Part shown: positions 14,470-14,781 of the stretch, piece by piece
Layout: each line of letters begins with the position of its first letter
Position numbering within the stretch: position 1 is the stretch's first letter
Origin: Rikenellaceae bacterium
GTDB taxonomy: Bacteria; Bacteroidota; Bacteroidia; Bacteroidales; Rikenellaceae
Assembly: GCA_031286025.1 (NCBI GenBank)
Contig: JAITVB010000204.1
Span: forward strand, 1-14,781
Direction: 5' to 3'
DNA: 14,781 nucleotides
Translations under genes and position numbers: made by a program
The notes under the pieces: generated by a model
What the model saw: the letters and a program-made list of their open reading frames with translations, nothing else
Told to the model about the DNA's origin: nothing
The model's database searches: none

Positions 14470-14781
14470 TTAGATATACATGCTGAGCAGTTGCTCGTAT
14501 TTTTCCTGCTGACCGCTGATCGTGGCAGGTTCACCGCCGGCGACGGCCACTTCGCGCAATTGTTCGAGCGTCAGCTTACCTTGTTCGAACTCGGCGCCCT
14601 TGCCGCTGTCGAACGAAGCGTAACGCGCCTTGCGCATCGCCTTGAAAGGCGATTTTTCAAGGATCTCGTCGGCAATCACCAAGGCATGGGCAAATGTATC
14701 CATCCCCGCGATGTGGGCCATGAACAGATCCTCGGGATCGGTCGAGTTACGGCGCACCTTGGCGTCGAAGTTGATCCCGCC
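14470..14781 (-). CDS. xylA: Xylose isomerase, C-terminal part (5' end outside window)
   Basis: The last ~103 residues of xylose isomerase are visible, ending with TAA at 14470-14472. The frame is open to the window edge, so the start lies beyond it. The first visible block GGINFDAKVRRNSTDPEDLF is a signature of class II xylose isomerases, with the Asp of FDAK acting as a metal ligand. It is followed by AHIAGMDTFAHAL, RYASFDSGKGAEFEQGKLTL and GEPATISGQQEKYEQLLSMYI, the typical C-terminus. The enzyme interconverts D-xylose and D-xylulose in the cytoplasm with divalent metal ions. A xylulokinase gene would be expected further upstream on this strand, outside the window. xylE follows downstream. 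Confidence 0.96.
   Translation of the reverse strand, partial: GGINFDAKVRRNSTDPEDLFMAHIAGMDTFAHALVIADEILEKSPFKAMRKARYASFDSGKGAEFEQGKLTLEQLREVAVAGGEPATISGQQEKYEQLLSMYI

Overview
The window looks like chromosome of a member of the Bacteroidota, probably a fairly GC-rich Bacteroidales. The evidence is the -7 promoter boxes of the form TAnnTTTG, the lack of clear Shine-Dalgarno sites, S41 and M56/TonB proteins of the kind common in this phylum, an AraC-type rhamnose regulator next to rhaB, a 419-residue L-rhamnose isomerase, and a short (462-residue) fold-III PLP decarboxylase of the type found in this phylum. No tRNA, rRNA, CRISPR array or intact mobile element was found.

Layout, left to right. 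(1) 1-596: the 3' end of a large carbohydrate-active enzyme (GH106/GH2-like rhamnosidase type), converging on a hairpin at 626-658. (2) 686-2988, minus strand: an AraC-family regulator whose stop codon overlaps the start of an S41 peptidase gene. (3) 3231-6124: divergent rhaB and rhaA (L-rhamnulose kinase and L-rhamnose isomerase), ending at a 46-bp perfect palindromic terminator. (4) 6221-6991, minus strand: a decayed M56 (BlaR1-like)/TonB C-terminal gene broken across reading frames. (5) 7115-8795: a two-gene operon of secreted DUF1080 and DUF6807 (PmoA-like) proteins. (6) 8796-9495: a gene-poor stretch with three small ORFs that I do not recognise. (7) 9546-10841, minus strand: tyrS with its own terminator. 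(8) 10956-12861: a small DUF4878-like lipoprotein and a fold-III PLP decarboxylase annotated in relatives as arginine decarboxylase. (9) 12954-14781, minus strand: xylE (xylose:H+ symporter) downstream of the 3' end of xylA (xylose isomerase).

The metabolic theme is use of plant or mucus sugars. The GH106-like enzyme would release rhamnose outside the inner membrane. RhaA and RhaB take it to L-rhamnulose-1-phosphate under probable control of the divergent AraC protein. XylE and XylA import and isomerise D-xylose. DUF1080 and DUF6807 are secreted proteins that probably act on (keto)glycosides. The aldolase and permease needed to complete rhamnose catabolism are not in this window.

I did not find a convincing new defence or mobile system. 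The items most worth a second look are the araC-S41 coupling, the 10-bp inverted repeat that carries a promoter box on each strand before the decarboxylase, a pair of related terminator hairpins 3.4 kb apart, the M56/TonB pseudogene and the unrecognised small ORFs at 8.8-9.4 kb.
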